From Rhopalosiphum padi (Eukaryota > Arthropoda > Insecta > Hemiptera > Aphididae): a stretch of 64,000 nt of DNA. Each line of letters opens with the position of its first letter. Within the stretch, counting starts at the first letter, position 1. Below are positions 1 through 15,300 of the stretch, in pieces. The translations under genes were made by a program, and so were the position numbers. The stretch spans positions 62,908,152-62,972,151 of the forward strand of contig NC_083597.1 in the NCBI RefSeq assembly GCF_020882245.1, written 5' to 3'. The notes under the pieces are model-generated. The model saw only the letters and a list, made by a program, of their open reading frames with translations, was not told the origin of the DNA and made no database searches.

Positions 1-2347
1 TACATATCGATTGGAAAATAAAAAATAAAATATTACCTATAGTGCTATAGATATATATTATATATATTTACTAAAAAGTAGTAATTTTTAAGATTTTTCT
101 ACGGTTTTCTATAAGAGTTATACAATTAACAGGAAAAACTAATCGACAATTGTCTGCAGAATATTATTAACAAGAACAAAAATGAAGAAAACTTTTTAAA
201 TACAATACTACTTTACCTACGCAGAACAGAATTTCGGTATATATCTGATAAATTATTTTGTCAATGCATAATAATTATAATAATAATATGTTTGTTAAAA
301 TTTCATTATTGTATCCTTTAATGGTATTTGTGATTTGTTGAATTTATAGGAACAACATCAACATAATATGTACGTTTAGAAATATGAAACAAGATAATAA
401 CGACGGTTTTTATTCTGAAATTAACAAAATTTAAATATTTGTGTAATCAGAAAACTAGACTTCATCGGTATTATTATATAGGTACTAGCAAATTGTGTTT
501 GTTGACTCGACCAGCCATGTAGTATAATACAGCCATCGTGTATAATATATTTGTCGAATAAACTGCAATTTTTTTTCCGTGTAAACACGCGTATACACGG
601 TCGTTTGGAGTGTTGTTTTTTTTTTTGCGATGTTTCGACCCTTTATAATAAATTGATACATTAAAAACAAACAAACTCGCGTAGCCGGTCAAATACGTAT
701 TAACGTGTATGAAAACGAAAAAAAATTTTGTTAGTTCAACGTGAACCCGGTTTGTTCTCTACGTCTCTCGAGTTATTTTAGAGCATTAGATACATAACGA
801 ACTCCATTTTAATCTCATTTAAATATTTACATTTAAATTTTAAACGCATAACAACTGTGATGTTACATATCATTATGCATGTTTTGTTATGTAATGAACG
901 TTAGATATTCTATAAAATTTTTCGAAAGCGCAGTTAGTTAAATCTTGGCCGCGCGTTATTAATTGGCGCGAACGAACGCGTTATTATAATAATTATTCAG
1001 AGATGCAGTTTTTTTAATTATCTGTGTAATTTACGATACTGTGTAGTGAAGATTCCTATCCACTCGTCGTTTCCTTTCCGTCACTATTTCCTCCGTTTGT
1101 ATATAACGATTTCCGCGGTAAAAGAATAGAGCATATTATAATAATAATTTATTTTATTTATTGCTAGTAGAAGAAATATGTACAAAGTATAATGGATGAA
1201 TATATGAAGTTACTAGCTTTGCTCTATAGTGAGGTAAACCTCTTATCGTATAGAGCAAGAATACTTACCTAGATGTTATTTTAAATATATGGAAGAAATA
1301 TGTAATAAATAAACTAAAAAGTTAATTTAAAAAGAAAAAATTCACAATTAGATATTAGAAGGGATACAATAAGGACTTCAGAATAATTTTGTATTATAAT
1401 ATACAGGTTCATCATGCATATTTACTAAAAATTACAATGTATAATATATGTGTAATATTATTTTACACGTATAAAGTATACCTATATAGTATAAAACAGA
1501 CGGTTCAATAATAAATTTGTATATATTAATAATACATATACCTACATGAACTATATATATTATACTTTGCGCTCCGGAAGAACGGCGTTCACAACGTGAA
1601 TAATCGCAATGGTGTTATTGGTATTTATTTGGTCCCACAATGTCGTATACGCGCCTCTCCCTAAATACCACCTGATTTTCTGTACATATTAAGTGCTATG
1701 GGAACCGTTTGTTGTGTATTATACGTCGGTACATTATTATACGATGAGAACGTTTTGTTATGATTTGAAACACCTTTTGGGCGGCGGGGGTGGGGGGAAT
1801 GCGAAGCTGAGAAAAAAATAGCGTTATCCCGACAAGAACCAAAGCCGCCTCCGCGTATTATTCACGGACAAAAACCAATTTTCACGATCCCTTTTAACGC
1901 GTATTTCGCCGATGGTCGGGTGCGGGGGCGCGAGTGCATATATCGTGTATAAGGCGCACATAATATAGGCGTCGGTGAATCTCTCTTTCGGGCCAAAAAC
2001 AGCCGCCGCCACCACTGCCCGCGACACACTCCCACTCTATAACCAACACCACCGAGTCGTGTCGACCGGGGCGATAAATCGCGGACGAATTCGCAGAAAA
2101 ATATAAACATAATATACACATGCAATGCTCGTTGTTAATATAATATATGTCGGCGAACAACAATATAATATTTTATTTGTTGTACGCGTCGCCGTCGTCC
2201 GACACGTTTTCTGTAGGTACCCTAAAATACCGGTCCTACACTCCTATCGTTACAAATAAATTATCCGTTTAATAAGAACAGTCTGCGGCGACGTAGGTCC
2301 TGTCGTTCCAAAACCGCGCAGGTGCCGAAGTTTTTATAAAATATATA
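1..2347. other. non-coding, no gene seen
   Basis: AT-rich DNA with CpG-rich patches (about 900-1,120 and 1,560-2,340). The short ORFs have no recognisable protein character. A compact hairpin lies at 1219-1258. No tRNA or known ncRNA was recognised. Confidence 0.6.
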
Positions 2348-2880
2348 CAGGGTGTACCGGTTGATGGTATATTGGTAGCACAGTTTCTCACTGATATGAT
2401 ACAAATTAAAAAAAAAATTAATTTTTATGTTATTTAGGTACTATAGATAGAATTTGTTTATGCCTTATTTTATAGACATTAGTGCATTCAGTAATAGTTT
2501 TAATTGAAGTGTTCATTTTTTTAACTTAAATTTCTTTGAATACTGCAATACCTATTATGTGTGTAATGCCGTTGTTATGAACTTCAATAATAAATATCCA
2601 TAATAAAGCACAAGAAAAATAAATAATGAATAATTATTTTTAGAATAGACGATGACTACACATAATATAAGTATTCCGATTCGAATATTATTTTATTTCA
2701 TAAAGTATTAACTATTAAGTAAGTTGAATTGTGAGAGTTTTTAAATATCAATATTATACATGCTCATGACTGGCTTAAAAATTAAAATACTGTAAAAAAA
2801 AAAAACGAAGAAACGTATAATTTTTGATTTTAACGACCGTTAAAAAACCACGCGTACAACGACGTACTAGACACACCCTG
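2348..2880. mobile_element. possible Tc1/mariner-type MITE
   Basis: CAGGGTGT at 2348-2355 and its inverse ACACCCTG at 2873-2880 are each flanked by TA, giving a perfect 10-bp inverted repeat TACAGGGTGT including the TA. The 533-bp interior is much poorer in CpG than the DNA on either side, has poly-A runs and carries no transposase. Similarity between the ends stops after the 10 bp, so an accidental pair is possible. Confidence 0.35.
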
Positions 2881-5800
2881 TACTTCACACATAGATATCA
2901 TATATATTATATAGGTGTATTAAAAAAACGCGTGTGTATGGACCAACTGACGGGAGTTGCTGCGGCAGTGGCGGTCTCGTGTAAGCCTGGAGCGTCGTTC
3001 GACAATCAGTTTCCGACTGCGCGTCGGCTACCGGGGACTCGCGATCATCCCGTGTCCGCCCACGGACACCGTAAACTTTATTATATAGTATTATAGAATA
3101 CACCGAGTGCATGTGCCGAAGTATTTCCATGGTCCACCTAATGACTGTCCTCCCCCCCCCCACCATCGTGTCACGCACCGGTCTCGGATGAAAACTCTTT
3201 CAATCGTATACATCGAAGCACCGGACGAGTATTAAAATATTATTAATTATTGTTTATAGGAGGAGATCCGTTCGGAAGGACGACTCGACGGCAACGGGTT
3301 CCGAGAGAATTCTTATTATTTTTTATTATTATAGGTATAATATCGTGTGTCGGTCGTATTTTTTTCGAGTCTGGACAAGTGCGATCCCGCGGAGGTTCCC
3401 ATGAAAAAACCACCGTCGGTTCAACGTCTTTCGGATGCGTCGTCAATATTTCTCCTTAGTCCGTTATATCTATATAATATAATAGAACGTTATTATTATC
3501 GTCATCGTCGTCGTTATTGTTATTATATTGTGTCCAAACCACGGCTACGCGATTTATTCGTCATCGTCGAAATACGTACAAGTATATATAATACTTAAAT
3601 GTACGTGAAGAATTCAGAGAGTCCTCGAAAAATCGCGTCCTTCGGGTGTCATCGTAAATCGTCCGGCATATCTGGAATGTACGAACGGTCCGCGATATAT
3701 GTATATGCTCCGTACACGTCACTGTATTGTCGTTTTAAATTCCTCGCATAACAGTCTTTTCATTGTATTATATAATAAATGTATATATAGTACAATCCGT
3801 ATTACCTGACTATACCTGAAAAAAATTATCTGTTATAAAATACGCGGTGTAAAATAAGTCGATCTATTTCGAAGTTTTATCACTTCATGCGCAAATCGGG
3901 GTTTAACTCTTGAACCGGAATAATAAAGATTTTTAAGTCTGTCAATTGAGTATGATATATCACTATATATAGTTTATTATACATAACATTTTCCGAGTCC
4001 TGACGAATCTATATTGATTTAACTTATTAAAAATAGTGCACCCGTTTGCATACTTAAAAAAAAAAACTGTACACATAGATAGATTGCATTTATAATAAAA
4101 AAAACAAACATATAGTTTGTTATAAAAAATAAAAAAATTATTTGGTGATATATTCTCTTCTTCACGCAACCATTGCCTGTGTTGTTACTATAGATGTTTA
4201 TATTTGCTCTCCTTCATGGCATCATTAGAAGATAATTAGCAAATAAATCGTTTTTGCCTATGATTTATTAAAAAGGGATATATTGATAGACTATATTGAC
4301 CTAGTTTGGTATTCATATTCCCCAAGTGGTGAATTATTTATTTATTTATCATTCTTTGTCATTTATTTTTTATTGTAAACGTGTAGTGTAGATTAATCTT
4401 TCGCCTTTTCACCTTGCGCCTTGACCTATCCAATAAAATGTCCTCATCTACATTAGACTTTCTTCTAGCCGTAAAAGTTTTAAATATACAATGTATATTT
4501 TACCTTACTATTATGTCATATCAAGTTACTTTATTATTAAAGTATAAACCTTGTGTATATATAATTATAATTTATGTACATTTATTGCTGTATTCTCATC
4601 TTATTATTAATTGTAATTGTAATTATATTTAAATTTGCAATAGCGTGTCTTTATTATTTTGTAATATTACTAATTGTAAAGAGAGGACCATGATGATAAT
4701 CTATTAAACAAATCATAAATAAAATAAAATACATGTAATAATATACAGGCTAGGCTTTGTATATATATATATATAGCCGATGTGATCTATAGAAAAAATT
4801 TTAATTTGTCACAACTTTTGAGTGGAGTTCAGTGTCTTCTATATACTTCATAAACATCGTGATAAAAATTCATGAATTTCGATTATACGATTAGAGTTTG
4901 TGTAATGAAACTAAATAATTTTGAATAATTTTTCAGTTGCAATACAACTACACATTATGATAATACACAATAATATTATATAGTTGTCGAGGCCAAGAAA
5001 TGTTAATCTATCGTTCGTCATATTACAGCCGTGATACGACGGTATACCTATATACGAAGGAATATATCTATAATGTTATCGTAGTTATTGCCGGTCAGCT
5101 ACCGATTTACGGTTTTTTTTCGTTTAACGCCCGCACAGATTTTGTCATTTCTTTCGGTATAGGTACTTAGATAATAATAATGTATATGTACAAATCACGA
5201 TTGCAACGCGACGCGACACAAACTACCGACATAAATCAAGTGTTCGCGCCATAACAGTTCTATTACTCCAAATTACTGCTTACTCTTTTACTGTTATCGT
5301 ATAATATATATATATATCCAATATAACGTTATATAGTGTATCGTTTGACAAAACAAAAAAAATGAACTTTCAAGTCAACGGTGCGAGTAGATGTATAATT
5401 TATCTAACATTATGTATATATATATGATGCTTACTCATTTCGTGTATGTATGTCGACAAGCAAAGAAAGAATAGTTGTCGTAAAATCCGTATTCCCGTTT
5501 TTTTTTTTGTATACAAATCTATCGATGTACGACTTTATTATGCTCGCATTGATTTATGAAAGAAACTATATAATTTATATATATATATTCCATAATTCTA
5601 CTTTCGCTCTATCTTTTTTTTTTGTATTTAAATTTATATACCTTCACGTTTCCTCCGTGAACTGATCAATTTATACGTCCGTTTTGAAAGCGCTTGCGTA
5701 TAATGTATATATATATATATATATATGTGTATATGTAGAGGTACACGGGAAATATAACCGTGCGATGTTGTAAAACGATAAACGAAGAAGGATACGGCGC

Positions 5801-8800
5801 ACTATAACATTCGTTCTCGATACAAAATATTATTCGCACTCCGTTTTTAACCAGGTAGATATAAGTACTATAATATATATCCGTTAATTTCCATCTCGTT
5901 TCCGCGCGCGCTAATTACATATTGCGTACATAGGTAGAGGTGTATAGCGTCGGCGGCGTTAATATATAAAACATATTTTACCAACTAAAATTACGACAAA
6001 TTATGTTTCCGTTATTAATGTCTGCGTTAAAATTTACTATACTGAGTTTAGTATGTATACGAAACTTTAAAGCGGAATTTTCCGCGAAAACTTCTAACCT
6101 TCTGCTTCGACGAATATTTTACACACACCGTTGTTTATATATTTTGTCTCTTGTTTTTATTCATTACGCTTTTAAGCTTTACATTATCTGTTGCAGTTTT
6201 CTGTGTTTATCCCTCTCTCCCTGAAGTCTACAGTTATTCTACAGTTATTTACTATTTGATAGAAACATGTTTTCGTCGTGGAAGCTAATGGAAATGCGCT
6301 TTGACTTATATTCAACAATTATAAAAGTACAATTCATTATTATGCAGCGGGGCCCGTACATGAATGCGCCCCGTCGTGTATCCCCGCTGCGCAGTCTTCT
6401 TTCGAACGTCGTGCGTAATGCACTTTTATTTCACATGTCTTAACACATCTTCATTAGTATTCCATCACGCAGCCGTCTTACACGCGCGTGTGCAAATGCA
6501 CATGTACGATCTATTGACATTTCAAAAGCCTTTATAGTATATATATATAACACGTGCTCCGCGACAAAGAGAGATAGTGAGGGAGAGAGAGAGAGAGCCT
6601 TTTGGACGAATCTAAAGTGCACACATTACTCTTTCAGAAATGTCTTATATATATAGTAACTTATTTTATTACGTGGAATTTGTGTGCATTCCCCTCGCAG
6701 TTGCAACGCTTGTGCAAGCTCGTGACGTACTAAAAGTCTTTGAATTTTTCGTATTAATTAGAGTAAACGTACGTGATATTGTAATTGGTGTACAGTTTAT
6801 ACACATCTATTATAATACTATATAATATAATATTTTCGCTTCTGGTACGACCACATGAGTCTGTAGTTTATTATAAAAAAATGAGACCACATTGTTGCAT
6901 AAATAATATACTATGCTCACTCGTATTAGTCGTATTATAATACTAAAAACACAGTTCGTTTAAAGCGTAGTTTTCTGTTCGCGACTGCGCCAGCAATATG
7001 TATGTAATACGTACTATATGTTATATTATATATCGTTATATCGTGTTGATTAGCGTCGTTCGGACGTCCGTCCTGGTCATCCGTCTTATTTCTATAATGT
7101 GCATCCATCCACCGTCCGTCGGAGACGCTAACCCGCGGTGACGCGTGAAAACTACGCTTCTTCGTCGTCGTCTGTTGTTAGTATCATACAATATACGCCG
7201 CCTCGGGGGCCACCGGTGCAGCGCAGACCGGCTCTGTATACGCATATTATGATGTATATGCTGCAGCAGAAGAAGAGGACGGCGGCGGAGAATTAACTAG
7301 CGTTCAACAAAAGGATACCACCACAATAATAATATCATATATATATATATTTATGGTGTACGTACGTGAGTGTCTCTAATAATGACTACCTGCAACCGAG
7401 AAAGAATGACGGGCTGTATATATTATATCGTGTCTATGTGTGCGCAGTAAGAAAAAAAAATGTAGACGGCCATGAAACTCCTCGGCGAGCGTATAGGGTG
7501 ACTTGTGTATGTGTGTGTGTGTATGTGTATGTGTGCGTGCATACGTGTGTTCAGCGACGTGCGACTCCAAAGGGTTGCTGCCTGTCTGTCTGTCTGTCTC
7601 CGACGAGGAGAGCCCTAAAGCGACCAATAACTCTTTGTCACGGCGTTGTTATTCCCAAATGGTCTCTGAACGCGCGCACAAACAAAGTACCGATCATTAA
7701 GTAGTAACCATTTTTGTTCGTAACTGCAGGAATGAGATTTCAATTCCGGTTTGACTTTTTGATATTTTTTTCATCACTTTTTCGTCTCTGAAATACAATA
7801 ACATTATATTCTACCAAACAAAACTTAGTTTAGTATAATATGTATAGGCATTAATCAATTGCGACAGCGCGGCGGTGGTTTTCACGAGTTTTTGTTTAAC
7901 AATATATATGATGTGTCCCTACATAGAATTTGTCTATCAATCGCTGGTTTTTAAATAATTACGGTTTCGATATTTCCCGACGGAAATTGTTACAGTACTA
8001 TAATACTGTTTTATCGACGTGAGTGTGTGATCCAATGATACTGCTGAATTATTACCACCTACTATCAGTACTATCGAATACATCTCCATACAATATGTTT
8101 TTTTTTTTTAATGGACGGCTGCTTACTTTATTATGCCACCGAATTACGCGTGGCGAGACGAGCTAAATTTATTATTTGCCCACCTCCCCGCAACTTATTC
8201 AATTTGCTATGTAAAGGCATTTATTTACATAATTTTACGGGTTTAACTGAGTCTATCAGTCTTTTGATATCGTCAAAAATCGTATATTCTGCGCTTCTCT
8301 AACTATGGTTCTTAACGGCTATATCATACGCTTGACTAATGCGATGCGTGTGGTTGATATGCACTTTGGCCGGGCTGTGCACAGAATCTTCTAAATGTAT
8401 TAGATTTTATACTGTCAGCCGCGGTTTGAATATCATATAGCGGAATAGCCTATGTCGGATAAAATCCTTTGATCTTTAACAATGTATCTATACGTCCTCC
8501 CAGCAATGACCAACCAGCAGTCGAGTGTAGAGAGTATAATATTATGTTCGATTTTATTGTACATAATATACGGATACGCACTTATAAATAACTTCATGAT
8601 TCGATTATTTATCTCTCCGTTTATCTCTGAAAATAAAAAGTTACATAAATGTTGTGTTGCGGCGTATTTTTTGGAAGAAGAGTCGTCCTCCATCTACAGT
8701 AGAGCGAACACCTTATAGATCGAAAAAAAAATAAAAATAAGAAATAATGATAGGTATTGCTTATTTATTTTCACACAAAAGCTAAAATTGACATTTATTC

Positions 8801-11800
8801 GCAAACGGATTTATGTTGTAATAATCATCATTTTATTATTATCTGTAAAATGCTAAAATATTTTGTATACCTACTATAAAATTGATATTATAACCCCTGA
8901 CATAAAAGTATTTTATAGCTGCATTACGTATAGGTTTTTCAGCAATTAGAAATAATTTTTAATATCGATAAAGATACTACTCGAAAACCGCGTTATCCAC
9001 GAAAATATATGCATTTTTTACCCATTATTTAATGTACATCAGAGCTAGTCTCTAAATTACCTTCTTTTTTTTTTTATCGACGTCGAAGATTCATCAAATT
9101 TCCACACAGCCATCGCCTTAGGCTAGTATGTATAATATTTATTAAAATTTAGCTACTCGTATTACCTATACAGTATAAGCTGCTGGCGTATATATAGTTA
9201 AAATTATAAACAATTAAGACCTTTTAGACTATTAATATTAATGATGGGATTAATTTTATTGCAATTTGTATGCAAATATACAAAAATAATGAGAGATTAA
9301 ATAGAAATTTTAAAATAGTCTAAAATATAATTTTTCAATTCATATTGCTGTATTATACTTAAACATAAAAATGTTCATTATACAATATTATCATATAATT
9401 AATTTTTAATTTTAAAATTCAAAAACATTTTGTGTGTGATTTAATCAATTAACATTTATTATAATTCATAATACATTAATCCTATTTGAAATTGCTATGA
9501 ATAATTAAACTAGTATTATTTATAAAAAAAATAGACACCTTAAAAATTATCAAAATACACCTGTAGGCGTTTTTGAAATATGTAGACAGAACGTACCTAT
9601 CTATAACTCGGGATGAAGTAAGGTTGTTTTTATGTAACTTTTATCTTTATAATTGTTAATAATATACAAAATATGTAGATTTCAGCGTTTATTTAATGCG
9701 GGTACTTATCAATTTAAAACGGGTTGTATAAACAAGATACTCGTCTGTTGAATTTCAATATCATAGGTAGTATGTAATTTTATAAGTCAAAAAAATAATG
9801 TTTACATATACATATTAATATAATTATTATTACAGTAGTAAGATTATTATTATGTTATTAAATATAATATATAGTCCTAGAAATGTTGTTTTTATACTTG
9901 GGTCCTCATAAATAGAATTAAATTAATACGGAATTAAATTCCGTATCGGTATTATTATAGTTACCTGTTTGTAAAAATGTGTAAAGTGTCAATAGATTTC
10001 GTAAGAACATAATACAATATAATATTATTAATTAATTCGTATGATCGGCTAAACAGTGAAGTTTTTTTTTTAATAGTTTCACTCTAATTCTGTCACATTA
10101 AAAATAAATTTGTAATTCTTGTTCTTTGTGTCATTTGATTACAACTTATCAAATATTTGAACGATCTACGTGTACGCACAACACAAAATTAATCAATATG
10201 ATAATATGATAGTAATAACAAGTCTATGGGATGAAGTGTTTTCGGAAAATCCAGCGTAGCAGCTATATATTAATCAATATTGGACAGTCGTTTTTCACTG
10301 AAAGATCAATTTCTGCTGGACACGGTGGACGTGTCATATTATGTTTGTGCAACGTTTTTAATTACGAAAATAAAATCCTTTTCCGATAACTGCGACGATT
10401 ATAGCCGCGATGCGATTCGGTCGACACTTGACGCACGCAGCGGAGAGTTGAATTATAATAACACTCGACAATGCGCGGTGCGAGTGTTTGCGGGACGGTA
10501 TACAATCGATTTCGTTTTTATATACGAACGCTCTACAATATCATCACGAAGTACGTGCCCAGATCCACTCTAGTGACTGGTCAGTGGATATAATATTATT
10601 GCAGCGATGAAACTTAAAACTGTCTGCTACAAAACGTCCACTAAATGCGGCCCTGCCATTTCTGTTTTTTGGCCGGGTATTGCGCGGAGACTCTTAATTG
10701 GGTTTTTTTTTTGTTTCTTAAGGCTTTTGAACGTCTTGTCCGTGAACCGAATACCGAACATCGTCACGTCCGCGCTCGGAATTTTCCCAAAACGTCGTAG
10801 CCCGTTGGCGCAATCTCGTGCAACTGCCGTTTTAAATTCAGGAGAAATTAAAAAAATATATAATAATCTTTGGCTGAAACGTTCCGTTATAATATTGTAT
10901 AATGTTTGTTGCAAAAAAAAAATCGATTTATTATAGTTATCAAATCATCATTATGTGATTTGAATTTTAAATTAATATACCAAATCTAACTTAACCGTGT
11001 TGGGAAATTTCGTTTAACCTGCAGTGCAATATGTTTATTTCATTTGATTTAACGAATTTAAATACGTTTACAGTATCAGGGCTTGTTTGGCGAAATGTAT
11101 AAAAATGTTAGTACGCGAAAAATGGACTTTATCGATTTTCGCGTATAAAATATTCAGATTGTGTGTGCGTATACGAGAATAAAAAATTGTATGTATAAAC
11201 GGTGTGTGATGAACAACGACGCAAAGCGCGTGTAGAGTTTGAGTGGATTAATTTTTAATCGTTTCGTATTATTTTCACACATTTTACTATTATACAATAC
11301 GCTGCCGCAAAGGTCAAGAGCCAAGAGCAAATCAATTAGTCACAATTTTTTTCATTCGTTTACCGCAGCGGCTACTACAATGTTTAATCGCATTCTCATT
11401 CATACATTATATGCATCGGTGAGCCTCGAGTTATCGGTACAACAGCAATCATAGTTGATATAGTTACATCATATCGTGTATTAAAAATAATAATAATAAT
11501 AATAGTTCTCGACTTATCAAGTATAGTAGCTGTAACTAATTTCGGTTGTGTACACTTATTTTCTATAAAAAAAAAATTAGGTAATTTTATTGCGTTCATA
11601 ATTCAATAAGCCACTAGTATTTTACTAGTCACTAGGCCATTTACCCGCTCATTTTGATAGGTTACCCCTTCGTAAGCGCTACTGGTTCTTCTTTAGACTA
11701 CTAAAAACCAATATTTCTGTATGCGAAACGTATATTTTGTTGTAGCCGATTTTTTTCTTTTTTCTCTATTCCGCCTTTCACACTTTCGTCAAACTACGCG

Positions 11801-12236
11801 ATTGTAATATTATTTATAATAATAATAATTGTATAATACGCATACAGAGATTATCGCGTGTATAGGTACTTACACACCTCTGCTGTCGCTGGTAATTGTC
11901 GTCTCGTTGAAACGACGCCCCGCGGGGAGACCGAACACTGTATTAGACCCGTTGTGCGGATGAGAAGCTTTTAGTAAATTGTTTCACTGTATATACCTAT
12001 ATATATATATATATATATAGTGTGTGTATTATGTATATGCACACAATGCCGGCTAATGGCGAGCTAGCCAGCAGTGATAGAGAGACGATGTCAGCGGACG
12101 GTTGGACATATATATATTATACGTGTGTGGCACTAATCAGAGTGTGTCTGAGCGCGACAATATATACACAAACGTTATAAATGATTTGCAATTAACGCAT
12201 TGAATTTGCAGTAGTAACAGTAGTATGCGTATTGCG

Positions 12237-12270
<34 letters not shown>

Positions 12271-12300
12271 ACGCTAAAGTCCAAGCGGCGAGTATAAACA
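2881..12300. other. non-coding, no gene seen
   Basis: Alternation of CpG-rich patches (for example 2,930-3,720 and 7,050-7,290) with TA-rich DNA and dinucleotide tracts (TA at 5706-5726 and 11998-12019; GT-rich at 7505-7545). All ORFs here are short and low-complexity. A 21-bp palindrome is at 9926-9946. Confidence 0.6.
12237..12263. repeat. (TA)n microsatellite
   Basis: Uninterrupted TA tract of 27 bp; likely length-polymorphic. Confidence 0.9.
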
Positions 12301-15300
12301 ATAATAATTAGTGTACCTATATATTTAGTATGACCTCCCACCCCCCGGAAACACGGTCAGCGAGTGTGACGTGAATTGAATGCACACGCAAACGCAATTT
12401 ATACTAACCCTTTCACTCCTGTCGACGTGGATACACATCCTTATCAATTTAAATTATATGACATGTTATGGATAAATAATGTACATTAAAGGATGTATAG
12501 AATTTTGAATTCCTTGTCCAATGAAAGGAACACCCCATGGCTTATAAAAATCTTTAACTATATATTATTATATATTATTACATGGAATTATAATAATAAA
12601 AATATATTATATTTATACATTTAAAAATTATCCGAAAAATCTTAATTGATTAATTTTTATTAATTTTATCGAACATCTCAGGACCTATATACTAAATAAT
12701 AGAATCTATAACTTTATAACGTTTCGATGAGTAATTTTAGTTTTTAATTTTACCACTAAACTCGCATAGTTTTGATTTATGATGGTTAAACATTTTATCA
12801 AATTTATGAAAATTGTTCAACACGCAGAGTTGCGTTTGATTTTTCTATTCAGCAGTGAAAGTGCTAAATAACGTGATGTGTGTGTTTGCATTTTATTCAA
12901 TTTTACACATCGTCGTTAAAGTATACGTGTGATAGCACTGTCGCTGCAGTGACCATCATGGCCGTTTAAATAATTTTGTTTCTTATTCGATTGCGTATAG
13001 CTATATCGTTATTTTCTTCCCACCCCCGCTATCATCAACCGACCTCAGAGTTTTCAATATCACGCCGCTGGTGCACGCGGACGACGGAAATTCTAAACGA
13101 AAAATCTTATGCGGTTTCCACGCCGAAGATTGTTGTTTGCATCGCGCGTCGTCGTTCGGGCGGAATGAACAAAAAAATTATATGTTAAAAACAGACTGCA
13201 GCAGTCAGAGTCGAATACTAATTTTCAGTTTCACCCGTCGACGCAGCATATATGCATTCGGGATGAGATCGAATTTCCAATGTACACACGCCTTACGTCT
13301 TCCCGGTGGTTTCTCGGTCGCACTAATCATATTTGATCATCGTTCACGTCGTATACCTTTAAAGCAGTAAACGCGGCGTATAGGTACTGACCGCCGCCCC
13401 GCGTGTCTCTATCTGACAACGTTCCTTACAGTTTTTTAGATTTCCCGTAGGCCTAATCGTAAGAAAAAAATGAATAACAACAATAATATACGGTCATTAA
13501 CGAAACTCTGTATGACAGGACCCGATAGTAACAGAAATAAATATCTTATATTTATAGAACGACGGCGTAGCATAAATTATACTATTATACGTACATTATA
13601 TTATTAATGCGTTTTTGACCTACCGCTTAGTCCTTGTCGTCGCGGAATATCGCCGGCAGATGATGAGAGGTCACACACGTGTAAGTATAGACATGTCAAG
13701 TTTATCTATAACAATGTAATCATAATAAATACGATACACGCACGTATATTCTCCCCCTCCCCCCCTTAAGTCCCGAGGGTTGGTCGGGGTGGGGTTATCG
13801 TATATTATGACGGTCAGTTGTCGTCGTCGTCGTCGTCGTTCGGTATACACAATATATTAATCATATACTTTCGTTGGGAAATCGCCATTGAACACGCGCG
13901 AATTTCTCTTGCACTAAACGTGTACCTATTATACACGTCAGCCCGCGATATCATCCCTCGCTCGTTGGCCGGGCTAATTTATTTTGCGAAAGATATCTAA
14001 GGTGTATAATATAACTCTTCGCGTGCTACCTGTATACGTTGGGGGGGGGGGGCGTGTGATTTTCGCCAAAAATTACGAGATCGCGTGGAGGACTTCTCTG
14101 CAGTTCTCGCCGATGCTTAACGAGTTTATAACTGTTGTGTGCCTGCACCACGGTTGGTTGTAGTGTGAATTCTACTATATCGTTGTTATTGTTATTTTTT
14201 TTTTTTATTATTATTATTATCTTTATTTATGATGATAAGTAAATCTAAACTTGAGTAATATTTTTAGAGTTGCCGAGATCAGTGCTTTGATGGTATTGAC
14301 TATATACACCTACCATATGTGTGTATTTTCTCAATCATTTTTTAATTTTTTTTGTAATGTACCTACACATCGTTTACATTAAAAAAAATATATTACAAAT
14401 GAAAAATAATTTAAAACGAGAACAGAAAACAAGGAAGTTAAAAACAAAGTATTATTTATACGTTGTTATTTATCTTTGCATATTATTTTATTAAAGTTTT
14501 AATCAAATATGAATATTTCACATAAAATAAATCTTTTTATAATAGTCACAATTCTAAATTTTAAACTTATTAATTTAGTAGTTAGTTGTTGTATAATTGA
14601 ATTATAATTAAGGTAAAATTGAATTCAAAATATTTATCAAAAAACGAACGTGTTGTACTAGCTCTGAATAATAATTGCCCTTTGTAATGTTATTAGCTGA
14701 CAGAGCCTTTTTCCTTAATTCCACCACTGGATATAAGATATAAAACCGTACCATCGTTGAATACCTAGTAAAGTCTATATCCGCATTGAAAATATATCAT
14801 AGTATATAATATTATAAATTCATATGCGTATGTTATTATGATGAACGCGTAGGCTGCAGGTGTATATGATATTATATGTATATACAAAATTGTGTGTACC
14901 GCCGTTAAACCGCGTATATTATATGTACCTATACATAATAAGAGCATCGCTGGGGGTTTTATTTTTCTCGTTAAAATTTATTTCCTTGTTTTTTACCATT
15001 ATTTTACATTATAATATTATATTATAAAAATGCCGACATTAAAATATGGAAATATTAAAATATAAATATCATATTATACCGTCATCCAAAATGATTTATT
15101 TTTAATTCCTTAAATGTGCTACGATGAATAATGATGATCGTGTTTTTTCATTTTTACTATTGCAAATTATCATGTTCTATATATAATAATATAATTATAT
15201 ATATATATATATATATTTACACACGACGTAATAAATAGAGGGTACTATATATACAAAAAAAAACGATGTTAATTAGTGTATTAACATAAATTTAAATTGC

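Noticed and set aside
7366..7704. 112-codon open frame
   Set aside because: Runs through a GT-rich tract and has no protein-like composition.
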